NCBI RefSeq assembly: GCF_026240945.1
Contig: NZ_JAPFPY010000032.1
Coordinates: 1-64,000, forward strand
Length of the DNA: 64,000 nucleotides
Direction of reading: 5' to 3'
Origin: Mycolicibacterium sp. J2
Lineage (GTDB): Bacteria; Actinomycetota; Actinomycetes; Mycobacteriales; Mycobacteriaceae
The notes beneath the pieces were generated by a model. That model ran no database searches, was not told the origin of the DNA, and was given only the letters and a program-made list of their open reading frames with translations. A program made the translations under genes and the position numbers. The stretch's first letter is position 1; each line of letters begins with the position of its first letter. Shown piece by piece: positions 34,305 through 43,640 of the stretch.

Positions 34305-36503
34305 TTAGTCGGGTGAACCGCGTAGAGAGTGTTGTAGGTCGCTCAGTGCGATGAAGGCTTCTGCGGTGGTTCCCAGGGCTTCTGGTGTCGGCCCGGCCGG
34401 GGTAGGTAGTGAGGCCAGGCGGTTCGCGAGCTGGGTGACGGTATTCCGGTCGCCTTCGAGGGCATCGCGTTCCTCGTCGGTCAAGACCAGATTTTCCAAC
34501 ATGTGATCAATGCCGTCTTTGACTTGGAGTAGCTGTCCTGAGCTGGATTGTTTTGGTAGGTAGAAAGGGCACCGGGCACAAGCGAGTCGGTGGGGGCATT
34601 TGGCGAAGAAGTCGTAGGTGCAGTAGCCCTCTCCGAGGTCGTAGTACTTCCACGGCTCACCGTCGGCGGCCGCTCCGGTCATGATCGTGTCGCGGTCGAT
34701 CAGGACCTGAATGGTTCGGACGTTGCGGGCGAAGTAATCGGCTTTCTTGTAGGCGGCGGTGAGGCGGCGCTGAAGAATGGTGGCGTAGTGGCGGGTGCTG
34801 GAGTAGTGCTTGTGGCCCAGCCATTCCTTCAAGTCGACGAGCGAGAGCGGCTCTGATGCATTGAGCAATTGGGTCGCGATGGTGGCGCGGGCGCGGTGGC
34901 TGGTCAGAGCGCCACGCGAATCATGCTCTGGGATACCGGCCTTACGGCACAACACCGGTATCAAATGGGAGTTGAGGTAAGACAGTCCTATTAGTTCGCC
35001 GCGGACGCAGAACAGGAACTGTTGACGTTGCCGGGTCTTGCGGTCGTGGAGGTCGGGCTGAGGTGGACGAACGGCGCGCCACGCCTCAATGAGTTCGCCG
35101 ACTAGCGGATCGACCGGCTTGCTGAACGCCCTGCTCGTTTTGTTCGCCGGCACATGCAGCAAGCAGATCGGGAACGGCGTTCCGGTCTTCTCATCGCGCC
35201 CTTCGTCGCGCTGCACGCAGTCCCGTTCGAGGCGCCGGATTTCATCGATGCGTAGGCCCGCGAAGAGCCAAACCCCGATGAGCGCTCGCACCATCTCGAT
35301 CGGGTAGTAGGTGCGGTGCTCGGAGTTGGCGGCGCGGGCGGCGGCGCTGCCGTAACGCTTGAGGTCGACTGCCTCAAGGGTTAGTCCCGCGGCCATCAGT
35401 TTGGCCCAGGAAACGTCGTCGATGATGCGCGGGTTGGGACCCATTTGTGCGCGTACCGACAGCGGCCCCGCTAGAGCTTTGCGGGGGTCGAAGCGCGGGG
35501 TGATCCATTCCCAGTCGATGAGATCGAGGAAGAAGGCGCGCAGGCCGTCGATGCGTTGAACCTTCCCCTTTACGCCCAGGGGTTGTCCGGTCTTGCGGGT
35601 GTCGCGGTTGCAGCCGGCCCACTGGCCGTGGGTCGCGTTGAGCGTGTCGGCGACGTACTCGGCGGCGATGTCGCGAGTCCACAGGTGCGGTTCGAGGGCT
35701 TCGGGGTGTTTGTCGGCGGCCCAGCGTCCGGCGATGAGAATGATGGCGAATCTGCCACGCAGGGAGCCTGACTCGATGGTGGTGACGTTGCGCCACCGCA
35801 GCGCCCAGTGCACCCACTTCGGGGGTGCGGAGTCGAGGGTTTCTTGTCGTGGTCCGCGCTGGCGGGTGTTGCGGGCCACCGGTGCGCGCAGGATGCCATC
35901 GTGGGCCAAGACGCGGGTCACTTTTATTAGCCCGGTGCGGCGGGCTCCACCGCCGTAGAAGGCGGCGAGGGAGGACACGGTGTCCTCGGTAAGATCGACC
36001 AGGGTGGCGGTGCCGCTGCACAGCATCAAATCGCTCAACGCCGCGGCGACCTGGCTACCACTGGTGTGTTCGGAGACCTCCCACGTTCGCAACGTGTCTT
36101 GAATGTGGGAGATCGCGGACTCTACGGCGGGCGTGCCGAAAGCCAGTCCGGCGGTCCTGCGCACGGACACCCTGATGTCACGGTGCAGGGTGCGGTGGCC
36201 CGCGACGACATTGGCGATTGCCACCATCGGCGCAGCCAGCTTCGAACTTGACCTTAGCTCTGCATTCGCCAAGTCGCGCCATACGTCTTGGTCCCAGTCC
36301 CAGTACGGGCATTGTTCAAGGTGCACCCGTCTCAGCAGGCGGCTGCGGGTCCGCCCGGCGATGTCTGGCCGCCACTTGACCAGTAATGGTGTCAGGGGGT
36401 CAACAAGTCGGTGTAACGCCCGGGCCGTGGGGTTGGTGAGATGTGGGCTGCCGCGGTCGAACAGGTCGGCTAATACCGCAATCTCCTTGTCAGTCAGCAT
36501 CAT
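34305..36503 (-). CDS. Tyrosine recombinase, TnpB-like (Tn554 family)
   Basis: A 732-residue recombinase. The catalytic domain shows Arg in AGLRIDEIRRL, HRAR in TSHRARATIATQLL and the final box LGHKHYSSTRHYA with the nucleophile Tyr. A C-terminal Cys cluster (CPHRLACARCPFYLP) is typical of TnpB of Tn554-like elements. Its ATG overlaps the stop of the TnpA-like gene, as expected for a pair acting together. No intact tnpC-like gene follows; the frame at 33990-34298 begins 6 bases later but has no clear homology. Confidence 0.88.
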   Translation of the reverse strand: MMLTDKEIAVLADLFDRGSPHLTNPTARALHRLVDPLTPLLVKWRPDIAGRTRSRLLRRVHLEQCPYWDWDQDVWRDLANAELRSSSKLAAPMVAIANVVAGHRTLHRDIRVSVRRTAGLAFGTPAVESAISHIQDTLRTWEVSEHTSGSQVAAALSDLMLCSGTATLVDLTEDTVSSLAAFYGGGARRTGLIKVTRVLAHDGILRAPVARNTRQRGPRQETLDSAPPKWVHWALRWRNVTTIESGSLRGRFAIILIAGRWAADKHPEALEPHLWTRDIAAEYVADTLNATHGQWAGCNRDTRKTGQPLGVKGKVQRIDGLRAFFLDLIDWEWITPRFDPRKALAGPLSVRAQMGPNPRIIDDVSWAKLMAAGLTLEAVDLKRYGSAAARAANSEHRTYYPIEMVRALIGVWLFAGLRIDEIRRLERDCVQRDEGRDEKTGTPFPICLLHVPANKTSRAFSKPVDPLVGELIEAWRAVRPPQPDLHDRKTRQRQQFLFCVRGELIGLSYLNSHLIPVLCRKAGIPEHDSRGALTSHRARATIATQLLNASEPLSLVDLKEWLGHKHYSSTRHYATILQRRLTAAYKKADYFARNVRTIQVLIDRDTIMTGAAADGEPWKYYDLGEGYCTYDFFAKCPHRLACARCPFYLPKQSSSGQLLQVKDGIDHMLENLVLTDEERDALEGDRNTVTQLANRLASLPTPAGPTPEALGTTAEAFIALSDLQHSLRGSPD

Positions 36504-37528
36504 CAACGCATCCGGGCGAGCGCCGACAATCGCCGCTCTTGGTCGGCGTGCAATGAGGTAGAGGCGGCGTGAAACTTCGCGGCCAGTTCGCGCCCGGAGA
36601 GGTGAATGTAGGTCAGCGTGGTAGATAGGTCTCGGTGACCTGCATATTGGGCTATCTCGTCGATGTCCCATCCCGCCCGCGCAAGGTCGGTCAGCCGGAG
36701 ATGGCGCAACGTGTGGGTCGACAACTCGGGCACCCGTGCACGTTGAGCGATGGCTGTGACGGTCTTGGACCACGCCGACGGACCGACACCAGCGCCGTGG
36801 TTGCGGCGGGACGTGCTGAGGAACAGATTGCCGTCGATCTTGCCGAATACCTCGGTGCGGTGGTGCAGGTAGGCGACCAGCAACCGCGCCGAGGTGGCGC
36901 CAAACGCCACCGTTCTGGCGCGCTGTGATTTAGTGGTTTCCGCCCGCAGGTGGATCAACGACCAGGCTGGCTCAAGATCACCGATACGCAGAGACACCAA
37001 TTCTTCGCGGCGCAACGCACCGTCGTACGCCAAGCAGAGCATCAAACGGTTTCGTAGTGTGTCTGCTTGACCGGCTAGCAGGATGCGCTCCCAAGCGAAT
37101 ACGTCGGGAATCCACGGCGCTTTCTGCGCTACCCGCACCAGACCGTATCGCGGTTGCTTGCCGCGGCGGCCCGACTGGCCGCGACGAACGGGATTCCGCT
37201 CGCGGAGTTGATCTTCGACGAGGAAATCGTAGAAGCCGCGGATCGCGACCACCCGCTGCTGCACCGTCGCGTCCGACAATCCAGTTCGGCCGGCATGGGC
37301 GTGTGGCCGTTGCCGCATGTCCCCAATCCAGGCGGCTACAACATCGGCCCGCGCGGTGACCGGATCCGCATTTGAAGCAGCACAGAACGCTATGTAGTCC
37401 TGCAGCGCTCGACCGTAGGCGTCCACGGTATTCGGGGCGCGCCCGATGTTCGCTGTGAACTGCAGCCACCGCCGACCCTGCTCATGAGAACCGACGTCAG
37501 GGAAGCGCTCCCACGCAACTTCTTTCAT
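36503..37528 (-). CDS. Tyrosine recombinase, TnpA-like (Tn554 family)
   Basis: A 341-residue recombinase with an N-terminal SAM-like DNA-binding domain and a catalytic domain: Arg in DGALRREELVSL, THTLRHLRLTDLA, and AGHRDLSTTLTYIHLS with the nucleophile Tyr. The ATG at 37528 is about 30 bases from the element end and overlaps the short tail that the element adds to the interrupted gene. Together with the TnpB-like protein it should catalyse insertion and excision of the 23.8-kb element. Confidence 0.88.
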   Translation of the reverse strand: MKEVAWERFPDVGSHEQGRRWLQFTANIGRAPNTVDAYGRALQDYIAFCAASNADPVTARADVVAAWIGDMRQRPHAHAGRTGLSDATVQQRVVAIRGFYDFLVEDQLRERNPVRRGQSGRRGKQPRYGLVRVAQKAPWIPDVFAWERILLAGQADTLRNRLMLCLAYDGALRREELVSLRIGDLEPAWSLIHLRAETTKSQRARTVAFGATSARLLVAYLHHRTEVFGKIDGNLFLSTSRRNHGAGVGPSAWSKTVTAIAQRARVPELSTHTLRHLRLTDLARAGWDIDEIAQYAGHRDLSTTLTYIHLSGRELAAKFHAASTSLHADQERRLSALARMR

Positions 37529-38226
37529 CTCTCGACAGTAGGCGCTGAATTCCACATAAGACAGTACGAGCAGGCCGATTTCTGCCAGCGCCTGCCCGTC
37601 ACCTTCTCCACGTAGTCGAGGGAGTCGGTGCGCGACCACTGCCAGTCGAGCAGGGGATAGACCCCGTATCGGGTGGCGGTGTTGTAGGCGGCGTCACGTT
37701 GAGCTCGCCGCAACTCGCCGGTCTCGAATCCGAGGTAGTGCCGATACGGCTGGCCGGAAGTGAGAGTGGCGATGATCGGGTCCAGGACGGCACCTTTCGC
37801 GCGTAACGAGCACCGGCGACTGCCCAGTTGAGGCACGGTGCCTGCGGTGAGCAGCTCATCGGAGAGGGCATAGCCGTGGTCGGCATAAAGGCGGGTGGGG
37901 TGGGTGCTGTCATCGAAGATGCTGACGCCGGCCCCCGCCGCGGTGGTGTTGAGCCGGGTGCGGCCGGCCTGCACAAGTCGCACGCCGTGGCGGGCCAGTA
38001 AGGGCAGCACCACCTCTTGGACGTCGCGCAACGTGTCGGCGTACTCGTTCCCGGTGTGCGCGGTGACAACGACCAGCTTGTCCAAGTCGAAGTCTCGGCT
38101 TGCCGGTTCGTGGAGCCAGCGCAGCAGGATGGCGGTGCTGTCGGCACCCAAGCCCCAGGACAGGATCTCCGAGGGAACCGCGGCGGGCATCTGCGGGGCG
38201 AACAACGCGTCTTGGACGGCGGTCAT
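37525..38226 (-). pseudogene. 5' part of split PAPS-reductase-like gene
   Basis: A 233-codon frame. Residues 1 to about 221 are the N-terminal part of a phosphoadenosine-phosphosulfate-reductase-family protein: PP-loop SWGLGADSTAIL for ATP binding, then the Cys-rich KSACSYC. The last dozen residues (LMWNSAPTVER) come from the inserted element. The rest of the gene is at 13178-13714. Plasmid and phage members of this family are thought to act in sulfur chemistry or nucleic-acid modification. GGAG ribosome binding site before the ATG at 38226. Truncated, probably inactive. Confidence 0.88.
37540..37559 (-). repeat. Right terminal inverted repeat of element
   Basis: TTATGTGGAATTCAGCGCCT on the minus strand, matching the left end (13717-13734) apart from a few positions and a 2-base gap. 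Confidence 0.7.
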
Positions 38227-38317
38227 GGACTCATCTCCAACTGGTCAATGGTGTTGCGCGGCGGCAATATCGAAGCTGGGGGTGGTGGGGGCCATACGCC
38301 CCCACCACCGCATGCGG

Positions 38318-39937
38318 TTAGCTCTCCCGCTGGGCTTCGTCGTAGACGTCATCGGCGGTGCGCTGGCCGACGATGACCTTCTCGATTTCGCTGGGCTGGT
38401 ATCCGCTGTCGATGAGGAACTGCAGGTAGGCATCCGAACCCACGGTGGAGGCGATGTAGGAGGCGGTGCCGGTGATGCCCGTGCGGGCGTTGCGCCAGGC
38501 GCTCTTATCGGTACGCGCTTCGAGCGCACCGAGGACCACGGCCAGGCTGATCACCTGGGCGCGGGCGTCGATGTTGGTCGAGAAGTCGTTGACCATGGCG
38601 CGCACCGCGCGCTCGTCCGTCACGCCGAGCAGCTCGGCGGTGAGGCTTGACCCGTGGTTCTGGCTGAGGATGTAGGGGTCGCGGGTCAGGCAGTGTGCGA
38701 CGAACGTCGCTGCGCCCTTGGGTGCGGTCTTGCGGGCCAGCAGCTTGGTCACGTAGTCGCGTCGCACGCTCTCGGCAGCTTCGCCGAGGCGGTTGAGCAC
38801 CAGCACCTTGCGTCGCTCGCGTCGATCCGCCTCCTGCTGCGCGGCCTCTCGCTCGGCGATGGCCTCGGGGCTGTCGTCGTCGCTGCTGACCGATGCCCCG
38901 GCCTGGCGTGCTGCGACGTTGTGCAGGGACGGTGCCAGCGACAGGCCCGCTGCGGCGTAGTCCAGGCAGTACCACTCGGGAACGATGACGGTCTTTTCGG
39001 TGATGGTCGAGGCATGGCGCAGTCCCTCGGCCGCCTCGGCGTCGTCGTCGTTCTCCGTGTCCCAGTCGATGTCGTCTTCTGGAACCTCTTCGCCTGTCGT
39101 CTTATCGATATAGGCGCAGTCGTCGGTGAGGTATACCGCCCAGTGCTCGGGCTTCTTCTCGAAGTCGACGGGCAGCGGTTCGTCGTCGCTGGTGCGCAGG
39201 TAGTCGACCCCCACCGCGTCCAGGTCCGACCAGAACGGTCGGTCTTCCAAGATGGTGTAGCCGGGGTCGGTGTACTGCTTTTCCGCTTCGGCGATGAGTG
39301 CCTTGATTTCGCGCTTGGAGCGCAGGCTGGAGACAGCGTGATCGAAGTGGTTGCCGCCCCAATGTGCGGCGCGCATCAGTTGCTCGATCGCCGCGTCGTC
39401 GCCGTCGAACTCTGCGAGCGCTTCGGCCTGGGTGAAGTCGAGCTGCCCGCCGTCGAGCGCGTCGAGGGCTGTGGTCGATTTCGATGCTGCGCCAGCGGCT
39501 TTCACATCTTCGCGGCGCATCGAGAGCTTCTTGGCGACCTTGGTGGCCGACATGCCGGTGTCGAGCATCTGTTGGATCGCGCGGGCGCGCTGAGAGTTGG
39601 TCAGCGCCGTGCGCCGGTCGTTGGCGACCATCTGCTGCACGATCCGCTCGACGGTGGCGGTGTCGTCATCAGTGGCCCCGGCGGGCAGGATGTATACCGG
39701 GACACTGGTCAGGCCGACCTCGCGTGCGCCCAGCGTGCGGCACTGGCCTTCGCGGACGTAGGTGCGCCCTTCGGCGTCCCGGACGGCCAGGATGGGAACG
39801 ATGACGCCCAGCTCGCGCAGGCTGGCCAAGAAATCCTTGTCCAGCTCGACCTGATCGCGAACATTGTCCTCGAACTCCAGGGCCTGGGGGTCGATGTACT
39901 CGACGGACCCGGCAACCTGCTCGGTGGTGGTTGACAT
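38318..39937 (-). CDS. ParB/RepB-like protein
   Basis: A 539-residue protein. The first 100 residues form a ParB N-terminal (nuclease/CTPase-type) domain (IDPQALEFEDNVRDQVELDKDF, GVIVPILAVRD, YVREGQCRTLGAREVG), followed by the helix-turn-helix (MSATKVAKKLSMRREDVKAA). The long acidic C-terminal half is unlike chromosomal ParB. No parA lies next to it, so it may be a plasmid regulator or partition factor that works with a distant partner. Strong GAGGAAGG ribosome binding site and an elaborate 5' leader. Confidence 0.85.
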   Translation of the reverse strand: MSTTTEQVAGSVEYIDPQALEFEDNVRDQVELDKDFLASLRELGVIVPILAVRDAEGRTYVREGQCRTLGAREVGLTSVPVYILPAGATDDDTATVERIVQQMVANDRRTALTNSQRARAIQQMLDTGMSATKVAKKLSMRREDVKAAGAASKSTTALDALDGGQLDFTQAEALAEFDGDDAAIEQLMRAAHWGGNHFDHAVSSLRSKREIKALIAEAEKQYTDPGYTILEDRPFWSDLDAVGVDYLRTSDDEPLPVDFEKKPEHWAVYLTDDCAYIDKTTGEEVPEDDIDWDTENDDDAEAAEGLRHASTITEKTVIVPEWYCLDYAAAGLSLAPSLHNVAARQAGASVSSDDDSPEAIAEREAAQQEADRRERRKVLVLNRLGEAAESVRRDYVTKLLARKTAPKGAATFVAHCLTRDPYILSQNHGSSLTAELLGVTDERAVRAMVNDFSTNIDARAQVISLAVVLGALEARTDKSAWRNARTGITGTASYIASTVGSDAYLQFLIDSGYQPSEIEKVIVGQRTADDVYDEAQRES

Positions 39938-39979
39938 GGTTGGTGACCTTCCTCGTTAACGCGGGCACCCCGGGTCGGG

Positions 39980-40200
39980 CCGCCCGTTCTTTTGCCGTCT
40001 GGCGAAAACGAATTGGGTCCAGCGGCGTGGGAGGGAGGAAGGTCTCGGGCGCAGAAGTTTTCCCGTGAGCGCAGCGAACATGCTTGGGAAAAGTTCTGCG
40101 AGCCCGCAGGGTCCGGAGCGCAGCGGAGGCCGATGGCCTTCCGGACGACGAGCGCGGACCAAAATGAGTGGGCCAGAAGGCAAAACAACGGCGTTATCAG
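39980..40200 (-). ncRNA. Multi-stem structured leader of parB-like gene
   Basis: Read on the minus strand, the ends pair over about 20 bases (CGTTGTTTTGCCTTCTGGC with GCCAGACGGCAAAAGAACG). Inside are two stems: GGTCCG..CGGACC with a GGCC-rich hairpin, and CAGAACTTTTCCC with GGGAAAACTTCTG. This gives a three-way-junction-like leader of about 210 bases before the ribosome binding site. Confidence 0.7.
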
Positions 40201-40307
40201 CCACGCCGGAGGCGTGTCCGCCTAAGCTACGCAACCCCGGAGGCGTGGTCGCCGCGCCAAGCCGCGTCGCGCCGTGATAAAGCTTGCGTGTCGCACACTT
40301 TCACTGC

Positions 40308-40667
40308 TCACCGTGGCAGCGGCGGCCAACCCGGATGGCGGCGCCATCGCCGCATCCACCAAAGACTCACGACGAACCCGCATGGAAGGGCAGCGGCGCC
40401 AGCTGCTGCCACGAGAGACCCGAGAGTGTGACGCTCAGAATTTGTAGACGGTCCGGCGATCCGCCATACGGCAACGACACACGCGCTTGCGACAACGAAA
40501 CCCCAGAGGCTCCGCCATTTCCGACGGTTGAGCAGGTCGACGGCCGCGGCCGGCCAGTTCAACTTCTCCGCGGTGGACTCATACTCCTGCAGTCGCGCCC
40601 ACCTGACGAGAAGGATCGCGCAGACAATTTCCAAAATCGCGGTGCCAATCCCGACAAAGGTGCTCAT
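40308..40667 (-). CDS. Small membrane protein, 119 residues
   Basis: Starts at the ATG at 40667. Three hydrophobic segments (FVGIGTAILEIVCAILLV; SLWGFVVASACVVAVWRIAG; LGSLVAAAGAAALPCGFVVS) and a basic C-terminus. No family recognised. It lies between the parB-like leader and the thermonuclease gene. Confidence 0.6.
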   Translation of the reverse strand: MSTFVGIGTAILEIVCAILLVRWARLQEYESTAEKLNWPAAAVDLLNRRKWRSLWGFVVASACVVAVWRIAGPSTNSERHTLGSLVAAAGAAALPCGFVVSLWWMRRWRRHPGWPPLPR

Positions 40668-40788
40668 CGCATCACCACCGTGCGCACGGCTGTGACCACG
40701 TGGCCATCCTTTCCAGCGTCGACAGCGCGGGCATATTTCCTCAATCGACCACCGAGAGCGCACATACCAGCCTCACGTGGCGGCAGAG

Positions 40789-41361
40789 TCAGTTCACGGG
40801 AACAGACTCGGTGTGCCCGTTGCAGGGAGGCCCCCACATGCCGCGCCCGGCTTGACGGGCTTCGCTTTCTGCGGCTTCGATCTGTGGAGTGCGGGCTGCC
40901 GGTTTGTGGCCGTACACGTAGACCCGGGCCGCGCCGGCACGGGCAGCCTCCACCGAAAAGTCCCATCCGCCAGGCCGATCCAGGTAGGCGAGGGTGCGGC
41001 CGTAGCGGTCATGGGCGTCTTGGCTTGGGTCGGTGACGATGGCCACCCGTTGTCCGGTAAGAGCGGTGCGGGCGAAGTCACTGGCCTGTGGACCCCAGCA
41101 CCCAATGCTGTATCCGGGCTTATGCACCTCGGGGCTGTCGATCCCAATTACTCTGATACGCAACCGGCCTCGGCTGTCGTCCACGACGTCGACGGTGTCG
41201 CCATCCACTACGCGCAGCACGGTGGCTGTCGGGGCGACGTCGGCGTCGGCGTGTGAGGGGGACGGCGAACAAGCCGTGGCAAGCAGGGTGATCGCGGACA
41301 CCGCGCCGGCCAGAATGGCCGTGGTAACGGCAGTCGCCGGCGGCAGCTCGGCCGGGCTCAT
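40789..41361 (-). CDS. Thermonuclease (SNase-like), exported
   Basis: A 190-residue protein with an N-terminal hydrophobic signal or lipoprotein-like region ending in ATACS, then a staphylococcal-nuclease domain: VVDGDTVDV, GIDSPEVH, DAHDRYGRTLAYL and a C-terminal RGMW. Catalytic Arg, Asp and Glu positions are present. Should degrade DNA or RNA outside the membrane; homologues are common on conjugative plasmids. Its ATG overlaps the stop of the gene upstream. Confidence 0.9.
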   Translation of the reverse strand: MSPAELPPATAVTTAILAGAVSAITLLATACSPSPSHADADVAPTATVLRVVDGDTVDVVDDSRGRLRIRVIGIDSPEVHKPGYSIGCWGPQASDFARTALTGQRVAIVTDPSQDAHDRYGRTLAYLDRPGGWDFSVEAARAGAARVYVYGHKPAARTPQIEAAESEARQAGRGMWGPPCNGHTESVPVN

Positions 41362-41672
41362 GAACGCCCGCTGTAGTGCGCTTCGGCGAGCTGGCCTAGG
41401 CGCCAGGTGTTCAGGGCCGGGTCACCAGTCTGGACGTTCAGTGGCAGATAGCCCTGCAGCCACCCGTCGAGAATGTACTCACGGAGCACGAAGTCGTCGG
41501 GGTCTTCGCCGCCCTGCTGCAGGACCCGCAGAATGGCGATCGCGCGGTCGAGGTCAGCGGCGGTGACGCCGTTGGCCTCAGCGGCTTTTCGCACTCCGTC
41601 GAGATCCTGGCCGTTGACGACAAGTGCGGCAAGCTCGAACGTGTAGGGCCGGTTGGTGCCCGCCATCGTCAT
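41358..41672 (-). CDS. Hypothetical protein coupled to thermonuclease gene
   Basis: A 104-residue protein (MTMAGTNRPYTFELAALV...). AAGGGA lies 6 bases before the ATG at 41672. Mostly helical: GQDLDGVRKAAEANGVTAAD, then DLDRAIAILRVLQQGGEDPD. No family recognised. It overlaps the thermonuclease start. Confidence 0.7.
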   Translation of the reverse strand: MTMAGTNRPYTFELAALVVNGQDLDGVRKAAEANGVTAADLDRAIAILRVLQQGGEDPDDFVLREYILDGWLQGYLPLNVQTGDPALNTWRLGQLAEAHYSGRS

Positions 41673-41727
41673 CGTGTCCCTTCGGTTGGTGGCGCGTGAG
41701 TTTGACGGTAGTGCGGTAGTCCGCCGG

Positions 41728-43560
41728 TTAGCGTCGCGCCAAGACGTCATTTTCGAGCAAGGTGAGTAACTCGTGATCGCCGCGGCTGCGCAGAATGCCG
41801 TCGACCTGTTCGGGCGTGCAGTCCAGACTTGCCGCTAACTCGCGGGACACATTGTCGCCAACCGATCGGCCGAGCATCTTCGGCAACCGCGATGATGCCG
41901 ACTCGTCGCCCGCGATTCTGGTGATGTCGAACGATGCGTCGTCGGGGCGCAGGATGAGAACTAAGTCGTCACCCTGGACTGCCCCGACGGCACTGGCGTG
42001 GGTACGTAAGGACCCGACACTGCCGCCTGTGGTCGAGCTGAGGCGCCAGGCGAGGGCGAGCTGGCCTCCGGGCCCTGCGAATGTCCTGCGTTGGCCAGGG
42101 CGGACACCGGCGGCATCGACGACCGGGTGGGGGATGGGCCGTCCTGATCCGCGCAGCATGTCGTGGTCGACGGCCAGGATAATCCGAATCTCGTTGGTCC
42201 CATTGCGGTAGCAGCCGCGCACTGTCCTCAGCGGCGCAACGGGAGGCCATTCGTCGTCGTCGGTGCGTCGCCGTGCAATGCCTTTCTCTACGACGAACGC
42301 GAGTGTTGACAGGTAGGTGCGAATAGATGATTCGGCGACGTCGGGATAGCGAGCCAGGATGTCGCCCACGATGGATGCGACAGGCGCCGCGCCCCCAGCG
42401 GCATCGATGCGCTGACCGATGGCGCTCACTACGCCGTCGTACTCATCGAGTCCCCATCCGCGCAATCCCCACGTGTAGCGGCTGGTCCGGATGAACCTGT
42501 CATCGGTGGAGATGAGGCGGCTCACGCTGGAGACCTCGGTGGCGTCGGCGGCCTGGAGCGCTTGGTCGAGGGTCTCGACTGTGACAGGGTCGCCGAGGAC
42601 CCGCAGTATCGCTTGGGCTTTGTTGCCGACGCCGGATTCCGGCCAAGGCACCCACAGGTCGCCGAAGCACCGTAAGTCGGTGTGCTCGCGCAGGAATGCG
42701 ATCGCTGTACCGGCCGGCATTCCCTGCTCGGCCAGCGCGTCGAGCAGCACCTGGGTGGAGGGCGCGTGGTCGCGGGCGGCGATGGGCGCCAGCGCTGCCT
42801 GGACGGCACCGATACCGCCGGCCTCGTGGGCGGCCTCAAGCCAACCGTGTCGGCGGGCATATGGACCCGCTACATGGAGCAGGAACGCCGCGGTCTGCCC
42901 GGCGGGATCGACGCCGAGACGGCACAGCTCGACGCCGACCGCACTCATCGGTGCGCAGGGCCCGATAACGCGCTGCAGCGTGGCTGCATGCTCGGCGACC
43001 TCCTGGTGGGCAGGCTCGGCAAGGAGTTCGCGTACGCGGTCGCGGGCACGGGGAAGGTTGCGCTGTACGGATACGGCACTGACCCCAAGCTGTTCGGCAA
43101 CGGCCTGCGACGTCAGGGGTTCGAGCGACCAGACTCGGCCTCCCAAAATGGTGCGGTCGTAGTGGCTGAGCTGGCCGAGCAGGCGGGTCACGGCTGCGTC
43201 AGCGCCCACAGGTCCGGCGGCCTCGATCTCACGGGTGACCCGGACGGCTTCGCCGGCGGCATCGATGAGCGCCTCGACTGCCGTAACGCCGAGCTTGGGA
43301 AGCTCCAGCAGCGACTCAGGGGTCTGGCGGGCCAGGTCTGTCCAGCGGGGGAACCGGCCGGCGTAGAGGCTGAGCTTTCTCGGCAGACGGGTGTAAGGGA
43401 TGGCGAACGGCCCGATGGTATCCATGTTTTCGATGAGATCGCACAGTGGCGTGCCGAGGATCTCATCTGTCTCCGACCAGGCAGGCGGGAGAACCGAAGG
43501 TAGGTGACGCCGTTTCAGCGCTGCACCACCGTACCCGGTCGTAGGCCGGCCATCGTTCAC
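41728..43560 (-). CDS. Sigma-like helix-turn-helix DNA-binding protein
   Basis: A 610-residue protein starting at the GTG at 43560 (GGAAGAC just upstream). Residues near 75-110 (LARQTPESLLELPKLGVTAVEALIDAA) look like the RNA-polymerase alpha C-terminal helix-hairpin-helix; about 60 residues later LTSQAVAEQLGVSAVSVQRN resembles sigma region 4. Two more helical, possibly winged-helix, domains follow. Large proteins of this type are seen in mobile elements near nucleases; the role is unknown but DNA or RNA-polymerase binding is likely. Divergent from an Imm61-like gene. Confidence 0.7.
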   Translation of the reverse strand: MNDGRPTTGYGGAALKRRHLPSVLPPAWSETDEILGTPLCDLIENMDTIGPFAIPYTRLPRKLSLYAGRFPRWTDLARQTPESLLELPKLGVTAVEALIDAAGEAVRVTREIEAAGPVGADAAVTRLLGQLSHYDRTILGGRVWSLEPLTSQAVAEQLGVSAVSVQRNLPRARDRVRELLAEPAHQEVAEHAATLQRVIGPCAPMSAVGVELCRLGVDPAGQTAAFLLHVAGPYARRHGWLEAAHEAGGIGAVQAALAPIAARDHAPSTQVLLDALAEQGMPAGTAIAFLREHTDLRCFGDLWVPWPESGVGNKAQAILRVLGDPVTVETLDQALQAADATEVSSVSRLISTDDRFIRTSRYTWGLRGWGLDEYDGVVSAIGQRIDAAGGAAPVASIVGDILARYPDVAESSIRTYLSTLAFVVEKGIARRRTDDDEWPPVAPLRTVRGCYRNGTNEIRIILAVDHDMLRGSGRPIPHPVVDAAGVRPGQRRTFAGPGGQLALAWRLSSTTGGSVGSLRTHASAVGAVQGDDLVLILRPDDASFDITRIAGDESASSRLPKMLGRSVGDNVSRELAASLDCTPEQVDGILRSRGDHELLTLLENDVLARR

Positions 43561-43640
43561 GTCTTCCACTTTAGGTCGCGTGTGGGAGGGCAAGACGCAC
43601 CAATATTCTGACGCCGGGGTCCGGGCGTTATCGTGGCGGC

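Larger units (their letters stand above)
13715..37561. mobile_element. 23.8-kb Tn554-like integrative element with cargo
   Basis: Both ends are set by the split PAPS-reductase-like gene: target codons resume at 13714 and 37562. The ends carry imperfect inverted repeats (plus strand TTATTGCGAATTACGCCT from 13717; minus strand TTATGTGGAATTCAGCGCCT from 37559). The first recombinase starts about 30 bases inside the right end, as tnpA does in Tn554. There is no obvious target duplication, again as in Tn554. Cargo: envelope, metal, fluoride and signalling genes. Confidence 0.85.

Noticed and set aside
38654..39934. Long plus-strand frame opposite the parB-like gene
   Set aside because: It is 426 codons long but only mirrors the codon bias of the real minus-strand gene; no ribosome binding site and no domain.
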